A DNA stretch of 64,000 nucleotides from Chryseobacterium oranimense (GCF_900129755.1 NZ_FQWT01000003.1:310001-374000), one strand, 5' to 3'. Counted from the first letter of the stretch, positions 1-8,790 are shown. Numbers and translations are program-made. Notes: generated from the sequence alone by a model not told the origin.

Positions 1-188
1 CAAAGGCAAAAACTGATACAGATAAGAATACACTCTATAAAATACTTACTGTAAAACCTAAAGATACAGCTGCATATATAGCTTTAAAACAATCTGAAAA
101 AAAGGATTATTCAAAATACAGGATACTGAATCCCGACATTCCTGAAAAAAAGACAACAGGCACAAAAAAGGCTCCGCCTTCTAAATAA
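1..188 (+). CDS. 3' end of an unidentified gene (partial)
   Basis: An open frame enters from the left edge (codons in frame from base 3) and stops with TAA at 186-188. The visible 61 residues are Lys-rich, with the stretch YIALKQSEKKDYSKYRILNP and a low-complexity tail ending KKAPPSK. No family can be named from this fragment. The next gene starts 24 bases later on the same strand, so the two may be co-transcribed. Confidence 0.6.
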   Translation, partial: KAKTDTDKNTLYKILTVKPKDTAAYIALKQSEKKDYSKYRILNPDIPEKKTTGTKKAPPSK

Positions 189-212
189 TTAAAAAACAAA
201 AAATTTATTACT

Positions 213-548
213 ATGGGAAAATTTGTTATCTCGAAAAGAACAGACAATGACTTCAAATTCAATCTCAAAGCCGGAAACGGACAGGTGATCTTAACAAGCC
301 AGGGATACGGTTCAAAATCCTCCTGTGAAAACGGCATAGAATCCGTACGCACCAATTCGCAGGATGACTCAAAATTTGAAAGAAACACAGCAAAAGATGA
401 CCGATGCTATTTCAATCTAAAAGCCGGAAACGGGCAGATTATAGGAACCAGCCAGATGTACGAGTCTGAAAACGGCATGGAAAACGGCATAGAATCCGTA
501 AAAACCAATGCACCGGGCGCCTCTGTAGAGGATGAAACCATTATTTGA
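213..548 (+). CDS. YegP/DUF1508-type protein with two repeats
   Basis: 111 residues built from two copies of a short beta-rich module: FKFNLKAGNGQVILTSQGY near residues 14-32 and CYFNLKAGNGQIIGTSQMY near 66-84. Each is followed by ENGIESV and then K/R-TN. This tandem layout is that of the YegP family (DUF1508). The molecular role of the family is poorly defined. There is no signal peptide, so it is probably cytoplasmic. The end of this gene is followed by a hairpin with a T-run at 571-602. Confidence in the family is high and in any function low. Confidence 0.85.
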   Translation: MGKFVISKRTDNDFKFNLKAGNGQVILTSQGYGSKSSCENGIESVRTNSQDDSKFERNTAKDDRCYFNLKAGNGQIIGTSQMYESENGMENGIESVKTNAPGASVEDETII

Positions 549-570
549 TATTACGCAAAATAATCTTAAT

Positions 571-602
571 AAAAATGTCTTATTTTTTAAGGCATTTTTT
601 AT
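571..602 (+). terminator. Rho-independent terminator of the YegP-type gene
   Basis: AAAATGTCTTA pairs with TAAGGCATTTT across a short T loop, with one G-T pair, and runs into T residues. It closes the transcript of the gene ending at 548. It lies just before the promoter element of the HD gene at 600-607. Confidence 0.7.
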
Positions 603-607
603 TTTTG
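600..607 (+). promoter_or_regulatory. -7 promoter element of the HD-domain gene
   Basis: TATTTTTG matches the Bacteroidetes -7 consensus TAnnTTTG and sits 20 bases before ATG 628. I do not see a clear -33 TTG. The site supports choosing ATG 628 over the upstream in-frame ATG at 532, which overlaps the previous gene and its terminator. Confidence 0.5.
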
Positions 608-627
608 TATTCTATTTTCAATTTGGA

Positions 628-1074
628 ATGACAAAAGAAGAAATGCTCAACCGAGCCATAAAAATAGCTGATAAAGCACACAAAGGGCAAACCGACAAAT
701 ACCATGCTCCCTACATCGCCCACGTAATGCGCGTAATGGAATACGGCAAAACAATAGACGAAAAAATCGTAGGCGTCCTGCATGATGTGGTGGAAGACCA
801 TCCGGAAGAATTCAGCCTGGATTATTTAAGAACCGAAGGCTTTCCCGAATATATTATTTTTGCCATAAGCTGCCTGACCAAATTCGATCCCGAAGAAGAT
901 TACGACGAATTCGTTAAAAGAACAGAAAGATCACCTCTTGCTGTCGCGGTAAAGCTTAATGATCTTCGTGACAATATGGATCTCAGAAGAGTAAACAGGG
1001 AACTGACCCCTAAAGATATCAAAAGGTTTAACAAATACCTGAAAGCATACCGTTATCTGATAGAGAAATATTAA
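628..1074 (+). CDS. small HD-domain phosphohydrolase (SpoT/MESH1-like)
   Basis: 148 residues from ATG 628, with AHKGQ, then YIAHVMRVM, then GVLHDVVED (the HD metal pair) and a late VKLNDLRDNMD. This H...HD...D order is that of metal-dependent HD phosphohydrolases, and the HDVVED and DLRDNM blocks recall the hydrolase half of RelA/SpoT proteins. The substrate could be (p)ppGpp or another nucleotide; the sequence does not decide. An in-frame ATG at 532 would add 32 hydrophobic residues, but it lies inside the yegP end and upstream of the terminator and promoter, so I reject it. The stop codon overlaps the stop of the convergent gene. Confidence 0.8.
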   Translation: MTKEEMLNRAIKIADKAHKGQTDKYHAPYIAHVMRVMEYGKTIDEKIVGVLHDVVEDHPEEFSLDYLRTEGFPEYIIFAISCLTKFDPEEDYDEFVKRTERSPLAVAVKLNDLRDNMDLRRVNRELTPKDIKRFNKYLKAYRYLIEKY

Positions 1075-1787
1075 TCCGCTCCAGGGAAATCATACGTTTT
1101 TGTAGGATGGTTCGTTCCGTCGATATTGATGTTCAGAGCCAGATAGATAAAGTGAAGGTTTTTGTTACCCTTTGCTTCAAATTCACGCTGCCATAAATAC
1201 CCTGTCAGGATCCCGAAAACATCATCAATCTGATAACCGAATCCCCCATATACCCTGTTTCTTGCGAAAGTAGGTTTCATCGGGCTTACCAGGAAAATTT
1301 CGTCATAAGCATTCGCGAAAACAGTTCCCTTTTTTACTGTTTTTGCATTAAGGGGAACACTTACATTCAGACGGTATCTGTAACGCATTCTTTGGGAAGA
1401 TTTGTCAGTGGCAGGCTCATAGAACCAGCTTTTTTCTGCGCGAAAACGATTTTCAAACTTAACGATTCCTTTTTTAAGATCGATCACGTCCTGCAGCCAG
1501 ACTCTGAACTCCTCTCTGCTAAGGCTGTGATCTTTATAATTCACATATCTTCCCAAACCTATGAAAGGTTTATGGTTTTTGGTAAGATTATAACCTGCTC
1601 CCCCTTTGATCTCGTAATAATCCGGGTAAGTATAATCTTCATTTCCTCTGAGCTGTCCTTCTGCATAGAGGAAAAATTTGGGATGAAACTTATAGGTCAG
1701 AGTCACTGCATTGAAGCTGGAAATGTGTTCCTGGGCTTTTAAAAAGGTCATACTCAAAAGTAAACTCAAGCTGAAAAAAAGTTTCAT
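1071..1787 (-). CDS. DUF2490-type outer membrane beta-barrel-like protein
   Basis: 238 residues starting MKLFFSLSLLLSMTFLKAQ, a clear Sec signal peptide. The rest is rich in alternating aromatic strands (YLYAEGQLRG-like, RFRAEKSWFY, RMRYRYRLNVSVP), as in DUF2490 proteins of Bacteroidetes, which are predicted small outer membrane barrels. An ATG 33 bases upstream would put MLNRLLLQKFF before the signal and overlap the promoter, so the shorter start is used. It lies 71 bases downstream of the TonB receptor on the same strand but has its own TACTTTTG element at 1800-1807. Function unknown. Confidence 0.75.
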   Translation of the reverse strand: MKLFFSLSLLLSMTFLKAQEHISSFNAVTLTYKFHPKFFLYAEGQLRGNEDYTYPDYYEIKGGAGYNLTKNHKPFIGLGRYVNYKDHSLSREEFRVWLQDVIDLKKGIVKFENRFRAEKSWFYEPATDKSSQRMRYRYRLNVSVPLNAKTVKKGTVFANAYDEIFLVSPMKPTFARNRVYGGFGYQIDDVFGILTGYLWQREFEAKGNKNLHFIYLALNINIDGTNHPTKTYDFPGAD

Positions 1788-1799
1788 AAAAAATTTTTG

Positions 1800-1807
1800 C
1801 AAAAGTA
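1800..1807 (-). promoter_or_regulatory. -7 promoter element of the DUF2490-type gene
   Basis: Read on the minus strand, TACTTTTG fits TAnnTTTG and lies 12 bases before the start codon at 1787. The region just upstream is rich in GTTAA motifs. No -33 element stands out. Confidence 0.45.
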
Positions 1808-1858
1808 ATCGATTTAACAATTTGTTAATGTTAATTTTTATTAACCACGAATTAACAT

Positions 1859-3670
1859 TTATTTAATATTGATCGTATACGAGAAGCCTAAATGGAACCA
1901 TCTCTGAGGCATTTCAACTCCGAATGCTTCCGTGTATTTTGTATTCGTCAGATTATTGATCAGTACATACACCGAAAGGTCTTTTCTGGAGAAGCTCAGC
2001 TTTTCATCAATCAGGTTATAAGTTCCCAGATTCAATCTTTCATTGTATCGGTAAACCAATTCATTGGTAAAATATTTCAGGAATCTGGTTTCCAGTTTGG
2101 CTACAACCTGATGTTTCAGGTTATCCAGAATATATCTTGAAACCAGCCCGTTGGATTTTTTTACCTTGCTGTCCAGATACGTATATCCTGCCGTATATTT
2201 CAGCCAGTCAAAAACCCTGTGGCTCAATTCTATTTCAACTCCTTTGGTATCGATTTTTCCAACATTCTGGGCATACCAAACCTTATTGGCAATATCTGTT
2301 TTTACCCAATCGATAGAATTATTGGAATTCCTCATAAATCCGCTCACCTTTGCTAAAATTCTGTTGCTCTGGTACTGATATCCGATTTCAGATGAAAGGG
2401 CATTTTCAGGAAGAAGATCAGGATTTCCCTGTTCGGTTTTACTGACATAATAAAGGTCAGTAAATGTTGGGACCCTATGGACTCTGGCAATATTTCCATA
2501 GATTTTATTATTCTGATTAAAATTATAACCTACATCCAAACCGGGATAGAAAAAGTTCCCTTCTTTGGAATAATTGGCCCAAGAAATTCCGGGACTGATG
2601 TTCAGTTTTTTATCCAGCAGCGAAAAATGATGCTCAAAGAAAACCTGTGAAACAAAACGGTTTCTCTCCCCTAAATTATTACTGGCCAGAAACTCCTTTC
2701 TCAGTTCAACTCCCACTCCGGTTGTTCCCAATCCCCACTGGTAGCTGGAATTCATCTCTCCCCCTACATTGTTTCCAATATGCATATTTCTGTAACCGTC
2801 CGGCTTATTTCTGTCATACAGATACATATCCTGCCCCCTTCTCCAATATACATTTGAATTTAATTTCAAATTGCCAAACTTCTGCTGATGAGCTACACTT
2901 ACAATAGATGCCTGCGTTTCCTCATACTGCTCTGTAGCGTCTTTTGAAGCATAAAAACCATTTGCTCCGAATTTCTTCTCGGAAAAACCAGCCTGAAGCT
3001 TAAGATCTCCGTTTTTAATGTTTAGCTTACTTTGGTAGAAAACATTCCGTATCTCATAATCCGTATTGTACATATATCCCTGAGATGTTGCCGAATTAGC
3101 CTGAAGCGAGTTAGAAAACTTTTCATTTCCCAGCTGCGCATTGAAGCCGAATCCGTAAGTTTCATAATCTCCGCCATCAGCGCTTATCTTTACTCGTTTT
3201 CCCGGATTTGTTTTTGTAATAATATTAATAACACCGGCGTAAGCATTCTGCCCGAACCTTCTGGCTGCCGGCCCTTTGATGATCTCTATTCTTTCCACAT
3301 CATCCATATCTACAGGAACGTTCATGGAATTGTGGCCTGTCTGGGAATCATTCATTCTGATGCCATTCAGCAACAGCAGAACCTGCTCAAAAGAACTTCC
3401 CCTGAACCCTATATCGCTCTGCACACCGTTGGCTCCCCTCCTTCTGATATCCATTCCCGGAACCTGCTGAAGAACTTCATCGATACTTTTTGCGGGAGAA
3501 TTGGCAATGTCTTCCTTGGTAATAACGGTAATATTCTGATTAGCACTTTTATAAGGTGTTGAAGTAAATTTACCCTGAAATTCAATGCTTTCAATATCCG
3601 TTGTTTTTTCCTGCGCATGAGCATAAAGCATCGATCCCAATAAAAAAATACTTCCAATCTTCTTGATCAT
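1859..3670 (-). CDS. TonB-dependent outer membrane receptor
   Basis: 603 residues with signal peptide MIKKIGSIFLLGSMLYAHAQ. A plug domain spans about 45-155 (ITVITKEDIANSPAKSIDEV, then QVPGMDIRRRG, GIRMNDSQTG and VERIEIIKGP). A barrel of Tyr/Asn-rich strands follows to a C-terminal aromatic strand (WFHLGFSYTINIK). This is the BtuB/colicin-receptor class, not a SusC, because the N-terminal carboxypeptidase-like domain is absent. The ligand (vitamin, siderophore or metal) cannot be told. I see no cobalamin-riboswitch-like leader: the promoter is only about 50 bases upstream. No partner lipoprotein or ABC importer is adjacent. Confidence 0.9.
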   Translation of the reverse strand: MIKKIGSIFLLGSMLYAHAQEKTTDIESIEFQGKFTSTPYKSANQNITVITKEDIANSPAKSIDEVLQQVPGMDIRRRGANGVQSDIGFRGSSFEQVLLLLNGIRMNDSQTGHNSMNVPVDMDDVERIEIIKGPAARRFGQNAYAGVINIITKTNPGKRVKISADGGDYETYGFGFNAQLGNEKFSNSLQANSATSQGYMYNTDYEIRNVFYQSKLNIKNGDLKLQAGFSEKKFGANGFYASKDATEQYEETQASIVSVAHQQKFGNLKLNSNVYWRRGQDMYLYDRNKPDGYRNMHIGNNVGGEMNSSYQWGLGTTGVGVELRKEFLASNNLGERNRFVSQVFFEHHFSLLDKKLNISPGISWANYSKEGNFFYPGLDVGYNFNQNNKIYGNIARVHRVPTFTDLYYVSKTEQGNPDLLPENALSSEIGYQYQSNRILAKVSGFMRNSNNSIDWVKTDIANKVWYAQNVGKIDTKGVEIELSHRVFDWLKYTAGYTYLDSKVKKSNGLVSRYILDNLKHQVVAKLETRFLKYFTNELVYRYNERLNLGTYNLIDEKLSFSRKDLSVYVLINNLTNTKYTEAFGVEMPQRWFHLGFSYTINIK

Positions 3671-3716
3671 AATGGTTCCCGTTTTTGTTCTTAATCAGTT
3701 TCTTTAATAATGGGCT

Positions 3717-3748
3717 CAAAAGTAAGGGAGTTCCTGAAGACAGGCAAA
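3717..3748 (-). promoter_or_regulatory. promoter of the TonB-dependent receptor
   Basis: On the minus strand, TTTG (3748-3745), a 20-base spacer, then TACTTTTG (3724-3717). This is a close match to the Bacteroidetes -33/-7 arrangement. The start codon is about 46 bases downstream. Confidence 0.65.
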
Positions 3749-3761
3749 TGATAGTTGTCAT

Positions 3762-3796
3762 AAAAAAAGATGCAGTACGGATATACTGCATCTTTT
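3762..3796 (-). terminator. Terminator after the 16-codon ORF
   Basis: AAGATGCAGT pairs with ACTGCATCTT around an 8-base loop. On the minus strand the stem is followed by TTTTTTT, on the plus strand only by TTTT. No annotated gene of normal size ends here on either strand. The only candidate it could serve is the small ORF at 3809-3859 (minus). Confidence 0.7.
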
Positions 3797-3808
3797 GAGG
3801 GAATAATT

Positions 3809-3859
3809 TTATCTTTTTCTCATTAAATGTGTAACAAGATCTCTGAATAACTTTCTCAT
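3809..3859 (-). CDS. candidate micro-gene, 16-residue basic peptide
   Basis: Start ATG at 3859-3857 and stop TAA at 3811-3809 encode MRKLFRDLVTHLMRKR. The peptide is strongly basic and could form an amphipathic helix. It is framed by a good promoter (TTG-N20-TAAAATTG, 3914-3884) and a terminator with a strong U-run 12 bases after the stop. The complete unit is therefore about 120 bases long. It could equally be a non-coding RNA whose ORF is accidental. No function is known to me. Confidence 0.35.
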   Translation of the reverse strand: MRKLFRDLVTHLMRKR

Positions 3860-3883
3860 TTCTATATTACATATTTATGAATA

Positions 3884-3914
3884 CAATTTTAACTAATTTT
3901 AAAATACAAAGCAA
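3884..3914 (-). promoter_or_regulatory. candidate promoter of the micro-gene
   Basis: On the minus strand TTG (3914-3912), a 20-base spacer, then TAAAATTG (3891-3884), one mismatch from TAnnTTTG. The expected start of transcription falls about 20 bases before ATG 3859. Confidence 0.4.
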
Positions 3915-4272
3915 TAGTAAAATGCAAAAACATAATGAAAATCATCAATAGTTTTAAAATACGATAAGAATATGCCATTTGAATAACCGTTAGAAGAATT
4001 TTTTTATTCCAGACTATGCTTTAAGTCATAAAAGCAAATATTTCTGTTCCGGTAATCTCGGATTATATATTTGTATCGGAGAAATTTAAGCACACTTTTT
4101 CCGCTAAAAATTCGTAATTTTGTGGGTCTTAATTTTGTGATGATCAATATTATTTTTACATCCTTTTTAACCTCACTTATGTGGAAGTAAAGGTCTTGCA
4201 GGACCGGGAGACCAATAAATATGCTCATCATCATAAAAATAAGTCTCAGTCAGTATAATTTGAATAAAAAGC
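3915..4272. other. gene-poor AT-rich region before uvrA
   Basis: No convincing gene of normal length is present. Short minus-strand frames here (for example one at 4004-4234) lack family character. Plus-strand promoter-like octamers occur at 4066-4073 (TATATTTG), 4115-4122 and 4130-4137 (both TAATTTTG). If used they would give uvrA a leader of roughly 130-200 bases. I cannot choose between them. Confidence 0.5.
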
Positions 4273-7071
4273 ATGACTAAAACAACAGAAATAGATATAA
4301 AAAAACAGATCTTCGTTAAGAACGCCCATCTTAACAATCTGAAGCATATAGACGTTCTCATCCCGAAAAATAAACTGATCGTGATTACAGGAGTTTCCGG
4401 AAGCGGAAAATCTTCCCTGGCATTCGATACTATTTATGCCGAAGGACAAAGGAGATATGTGGAAAGCTTAAGTTCATATGCCCGACAGTTTTTAGGAAAA
4501 CTGGAAAAACCAAAAGTGGACGATATCAAAGGACTTGCCCCTTCTATTGCCATCCAGCAGAAGGTGATTTCTTCCAATCCCCGTTCTACGGTAGGAACTT
4601 CTACGGAAATCTATGATTATATGAAGCTTCTTTTTGCAAGGATCGGGAAAACTTTTTCCCCGGTATCTGGTGAGGAAGTAAAGAAAGATTCCGTTTCGGA
4701 TGTGATAGATTTTATCAAAGCTTCCAAAAAGGAGACTTCATTTCTACTGACGGCTCCTTTGGAATATGATGCCGCCAATTTTAAAGAAACGTTGAATGTT
4801 TTAAAATTAGCCGGTTTCACAAGGTTGGAGATCAATGGAAATGTTGCCGGTATCGAAGACCTGGAAAGCTTTGGGTTTACACCTGAAAAAGGAATGACCA
4901 TCAATCTTGTGATTGACCGTTTTTCTTATGAAGAAGACGAAAGTTTCCTTCAGAGACTGGCAGATTCTATCCAGATGGCATTTTATGAAGGACATGGTTA
5001 CTGTGCCCTGAAGAATACCGATTCAGGAAAAGTAAGAGAGTTTTCCAATAAATTTGAGCTTGATGGTATGGAATTCCTGGAACCAAATGTTCATTTTTTC
5101 AGCTTTAATAATCCGTACGGAGCATGTCCGGCATGTGAAGGATATGGAAAGGTGATCGGAATAGATGAGGATCTCGTGGTTCCGAATAAAACTTTATCTG
5201 TTTATGAAGATGCAGTAGTTGCCTGGAGAGGAGAAAGCATGAGCGAATGGAAAAAAGCATTCATCAAAAAAGCCGGTGATTTCCCGATCCACAAACCTTA
5301 TCATCAGCTGACTAAGGAACAGAAAAGCTTCTTATGGAAAGGAGACGGAAAAAGCAGCTTCCCTTCGATTAATAATTTCTTCAAAATGCTTGAAGAAAAC
5401 CTGTATAAGATCCAATACCGTGTTATGCTGTCCAGATACAGGGGAAAAACGTTGTGCCCTACCTGCGAAGGGTTGAGGCTTCGTGAAGAAACCAGCTGGG
5501 TAAAAATAGACGGACACAATATCCAGTCTATGATCGAGCTTCCGCTGGATGAGCTGTATCCTTTAATAGATGGATTGAAACTTTCCGAACACGATCAGGA
5601 CGTTGCCAAAAGATTATTGTACGAAATCAAAACCCGTATTGAATTCTTATTAAAAGTAGGTTTAGGTTATTTAACCTTAAACAGAACCTCCAATACCCTT
5701 TCCGGTGGTGAAAGTCAGAGAATTAACCTTGCCACAAGTTTGGGAAGTTCCCTGGTAGGATCAATCTATATCCTGGATGAACCTTCCATTGGACTGCATT
5801 CAAGAGATACCGAAAACCTGATCAGCGTTTTGAAAAATCTCCGTGACCTGGGTAACACCGTGATTGTAGTTGAACATGATGAAGATGTCATGAAAGCTGC
5901 CGACTATATTATTGACATTGGCCCGGAAGCCGGTTATCTTGGAGGCGATCTGGTATTTGCCGGAGATTATAATGATCTTAAAAATGCAGACACCCTTACG
6001 TCAAAATACTTAACCGGAAGAATGGAAATTGAAGTTCCTAAAAAGCGCAGAAAAGCCAAGGAATGGATCCATATCAAAGGGGCAAGACAAAATAATCTGA
6101 AAAATATAGATGTAGACGTTCCTCTGGAAAGCCTTACGGTGATCTCCGGTGTTTCCGGAAGCGGAAAATCTACCCTGATGAAGGAAATTTTAACCAATGA
6201 CATCCAGATCCAACTTGGAATGGGTGGCAAAAAAGGAGATTATGACTCTGTAGAATTCCCTAAGAAACTGATCAAAAATATTGAGCTGATCGACCAGAAC
6301 CCGATCGGGAAATCTTCAAGATCCAATCCTGTTACCTATCTGAAAGCATATGATGATATCAGGGATCTTTTTGCCAGACAGAAAGTATCAAAAATGATGG
6401 GTTACAAACCGAAGCATTTCTCTTTTAACGTAGACGGCGGAAGATGTGATGAGTGTAAAGGCGAAGGAGTGATCAATGTTTCCATGCAGTTTATGGCAGA
6501 CATTGAGCTTGAATGTGAAGTATGCAAAGGAACCCGTTTCAAAAACGAGATCCTGGAAGTGAAATTCGATGAGAAAAGCATTTCCGATATCCTTCATATG
6601 ACCGTAGATGAAGCATTAGAGTTCTTTAAGGATAATAACGAAGAAAAGATCGTTACCAAACTGAAACCTCTTCAGGAAGTTGGATTAGGTTATCTGCAAC
6701 TTGGTCAGAGCTCTTCTACCCTTTCCGGTGGTGAAGCGCAGCGTGTGAAACTGGCTTCATTCCTTGTTAAAGGCGTAACGACAGACAAAACCCTGTTTAT
6801 TTTTGATGAACCTTCTACCGGACTTCATTTCCATGATATCCAGAAACTGCTGAAATCTCTGCAGGCACTGATCGATCTCGGTCATTCGGTAATCGTTATT
6901 GAGCATCAGCCGGATATTATCAAATGTGCAGATTATATCATCGATATCGGCCCTGAAGCTGGAAAATACGGCGGTGAAGTGGTTTTTGCCGGAACTCCGG
7001 AAGATCTTGCTAAAGATAAGAAGTCCCATACAGCGAAGTATATCAAGGAAAAACTTGAAAACAAAATATAA
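4273..7071 (+). CDS. uvrA: excinuclease ABC subunit UvrA
   Basis: 932 residues, close to the usual UvrA length. It is the damage-sensing ATPase of nucleotide excision repair, acting with UvrB and UvrC. Two ABC modules are visible: Walker A GVSGSGKS at about 40-47 and again near 626, signature LSGGESQRINLA near 476 and [12 protein letters not shown] near 817, and Walker B ILDEPSIGLH and IFDEPSTGLH. Zinc-finger cysteines are present (CPACEGYG and CPTCEG in the first half, CDECKGEG near 725 and CEVCKGTRF in the second). The start gives a normal N-terminus. It is a single gene with its own terminator at 7071-7105; uvrB and uvrC are not in the window. Confidence 0.97.
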   Translation: MTKTTEIDIKKQIFVKNAHLNNLKHIDVLIPKNKLIVITGVSGSGKSSLAFDTIYAEGQRRYVESLSSYARQFLGKLEKPKVDDIKGLAPSIAIQQKVISSNPRSTVGTSTEIYDYMKLLFARIGKTFSPVSGEEVKKDSVSDVIDFIKASKKETSFLLTAPLEYDAANFKETLNVLKLAGFTRLEINGNVAGIEDLESFGFTPEKGMTINLVIDRFSYEEDESFLQRLADSIQMAFYEGHGYCALKNTDSGKVREFSNKFELDGMEFLEPNVHFFSFNNPYGACPACEGYGKVIGIDEDLVVPNKTLSVYEDAVVAWRGESMSEWKKAFIKKAGDFPIHKPYHQLTKEQKSFLWKGDGKSSFPSINNFFKMLEENLYKIQYRVMLSRYRGKTLCPTCEGLRLREETSWVKIDGHNIQSMIELPLDELYPLIDGLKLSEHDQDVAKRLLYEIKTRIEFLLKVGLGYLTLNRTSNTLSGGESQRINLATSLGSSLVGSIYILDEPSIGLHSRDTENLISVLKNLRDLGNTVIVVEHDEDVMKAADYIIDIGPEAGYLGGDLVFAGDYNDLKNADTLTSKYLTGRMEIEVPKKRRKAKEWIHIKGARQNNLKNIDVDVPLESLTVISGVSGSGKSTLMKEILTNDIQIQLGMGGKKGDYDSVEFPKKLIKNIELIDQNPIGKSSRSNPVTYLKAYDDIRDLFARQKVSKMMGYKPKHFSFNVDGGRCDECKGEGVINVSMQFMADIELECEVCKGTRFKNEILEVKFDEKSISDILHMTVDEALEFFKDNNEEKIVTKLKPLQEVGLGYLQLGQSSSTLSGGEAQRVKLASFLVKGVTTDKTLFIFDEPSTGLHFHDIQKLLKSLQALIDLGHSVIVIEHQPDIIKCADYIIDIGPEAGKYGGEVVFAGTPEDLAKDKKSHTAKYIKEKLENKI

Positions 7072-7105
7072 AACAGAGAGCCAAAATGGCTCTCTGTTTT
7101 TTTTT
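7071..7105 (+). terminator. terminator of uvrA
   Basis: Perfect 13-base stem (AAACAGAGAGCCA with TGGCTCTCTGTTT, loop AAA) followed by a run of nine T. The stem overlaps the last base of the uvrA stop codon. On the minus strand it could also stop the convergent gene ending at 7111. Confidence 0.9.
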
Positions 7106-7110
7106 ACTTT

Positions 7111-7752
7111 TTAACTGTTAACGTTATAAAGGAAAGGGCTCTGCTTAATGTAAGTCCTGTCATCGATCTGGGAGACCAGAAATTCAGCCAGGTCTGCTGC
7201 ACTGATTTTCTCTCCCGGACAATCCGCAAGGTTGGTTTCCCTTTTAAACCGTTCGGCAGTGGGAATTATTAACGGAAGTCTCACCAACGTCCAATCCAGA
7301 TCGCTGTTCACCAGAAGATCATATTCATCCTGCTTATCCTTTGTTGTTTTGGGATAATTCTGGTACATCCAGTCTGTGGCTGCCTTTACTTTGCTGTTTT
7401 TATGGTCAAAAGGAGTGTCTACATTCAAACCGGTAATGGTAATATACCGTTTAATTCCATGAAGATTCATAGATTGTATGATGTTTCCTGTTGAATCTGA
7501 AAATATGGGGTCCTCGCCGGCAGGCTGCCCTATCTTGCTGATAACTACACTGCAACCCGCAATAAGACGGTTTACAGACTCAAAATTTCTCGCATCTCCC
7601 TGTACAATTTCAATTAAAGGACTTTCTATAGTGAAATTTCCGGGTGTACGAAGCAAAAGCTTGATTGGGTATTCTTTTTTCAGAAGCTCATGAACAAGAT
7701 AATGTCCTGATTTTCCGGTGCCGCCTATCACGGCAATTGTATTGGGTTTCAT
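7111..7752 (-). CDS. NAD(P)-binding protein, atypical SDR (NmrA/PF13460 type)
   Basis: 213 residues from ATG 7752 (MKPNTIAVIGGTGKSG). GGTGKSG at about 10-16 is the dinucleotide-binding loop of NAD(P)H-binding atypical short-chain dehydrogenases. Later blocks ITGLNVD, DLDWTLVRLP and the C-terminal ISAADLAEFLVSQIDD are typical of this group. A YxxxK catalytic pair is not evident, so it may be a redox sensor or reductase of unknown substrate. The frame extends 18 codons further upstream (MSCSSSLLYS...), but that segment has no Rossmann character. It is convergent with uvrA. Confidence 0.8.
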   Translation of the reverse strand: MKPNTIAVIGGTGKSGHYLVHELLKKEYPIKLLLRTPGNFTIESPLIEIVQGDARNFESVNRLIAGCSVVISKIGQPAGEDPIFSDSTGNIIQSMNLHGIKRYITITGLNVDTPFDHKNSKVKAATDWMYQNYPKTTKDKQDEYDLLVNSDLDWTLVRLPLIIPTAERFKRETNLADCPGEKISAADLAEFLVSQIDDRTYIKQSPFLYNVNS

Positions 7753-8019
7753 AATAATCTCTTTTTGTTTGTGAATAGAATATAATAAAGATGAGGAACA
7801 GCTCATGCCCTATTGTCATTCTTTAGTTTTGAATAATAATGAATAGAGGCTCAGAAAAAATTGAACCTTGGAATTCAAGCACTTGGAAACGTACCTGAAT
7901 ATTGGTGATATTTATAAAGAGATTTTAATAATTCAAAGATAATTATTTTTCCTGAAAAGAAATGTCTATCCTTTTATTTTGTAAAATATTCATTAATTTT
8001 CCATAGTTGAATAAAACGT

Positions 8020-8790
8020 ATGAAGTATAAAATAGTATTTTCCCCTTTTCTTATTCTTCTATTATATAACTGTGCCCCTAAGAAAAATTTCAGTGCAGAC
8101 CATAACTATGAAACTAAACTGGATACACTGACCTTTTTTGACCAAAGCAGAAACCGGAAAATTCCGGTTGCCTTCTACAGTCCGAAAACAGATCAGCCAC
8201 TGCCCAAACAGCAGGTCGTTATTTTCAGTCATGGTTACGGTGCCAATAAAGGCGGAGATTATCTCATTTATTCTTATCTAACCCAAAAATTAGCTTCAAA
8301 AGGATATTTTACTGTAAGCATCCAGCATGAGCTTCCTACGGATGAACTTATTCCAACGGAAGGAAAAATCCAGACCGTGAGAATGCCTTTCTAGGAACGG
8401 GGTGCTGAAAATATTTTATATGTCCTGAATGAATTAAAAAGAACCAGACCGGATCTTGATTATAAGCATCTGACCCTGATAGGTCATTCCAACGGTGGAG
8501 ATATGACTGCTTTATTTGCAGGTAAACATCCTGAACTTGTTTACAAAGTCATCACCATGGATAACCGGAGAATGTATCTTCCCCGCACCTCACTTCCCCG
8601 GATATATAGCCTCCGTTCTAATGATTATCCTGCTGATGAAGGGGTTCTCCCATCACCTGAAGAACAGAAAAAATACCATATCATCATTCAGCCCACCGAT
8701 ATAAACCACGGGCATATGGATAATAAAGGCAGTGAAAAAGAGAAGGAAACACTTAATAACTTCATTCTTCAATATATTGGAAAACAATAA
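8020..8790 (+). pseudogene. alpha/beta hydrolase lipoprotein with in-frame amber stop
   Basis: One frame runs from ATG 8020 to TAA 8788-8790 (256 codons) but is cut by TAG at 8392-8394, codon 125. Homology character continues in the same frame on both sides: before it a lipoprotein signal (LLLYNC) and VVIFSHGYGANKGG; after it ERGAENILYVLNELK, the nucleophile elbow GHSNGG (Ser near residue 157) and INHGHMD as the likely His site. The context MPF-stop-ERG suggests a former Trp codon (TGG to TAG). The 124-residue product would lack the catalytic serine. This is most simply a recent nonsense pseudogene. A sequencing error or suppression is possible. Confidence 0.85.

Noticed and set aside
532..627. 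Upstream in-frame start for the HD-domain gene (ATG 532)
   Set aside because: It overlaps the end of the YegP-type gene and its terminator, and the TATTTTTG promoter element lies between it and ATG 628.
3032..3562. 176-codon plus-strand frame opposite the TonB receptor
   Set aside because: It is an antisense shadow; the minus-strand protein has full plug and barrel character.
3671..3750. Cobalamin riboswitch upstream of the TonB receptor
   Set aside because: The promoter is about 50 bases from the start, leaving too little leader for the element, and no conserved core was seen.
8395..8502. Frameshift in the hydrolase gene
   Set aside because: Both parts are in the same frame; the break is a stop codon, not an indel.
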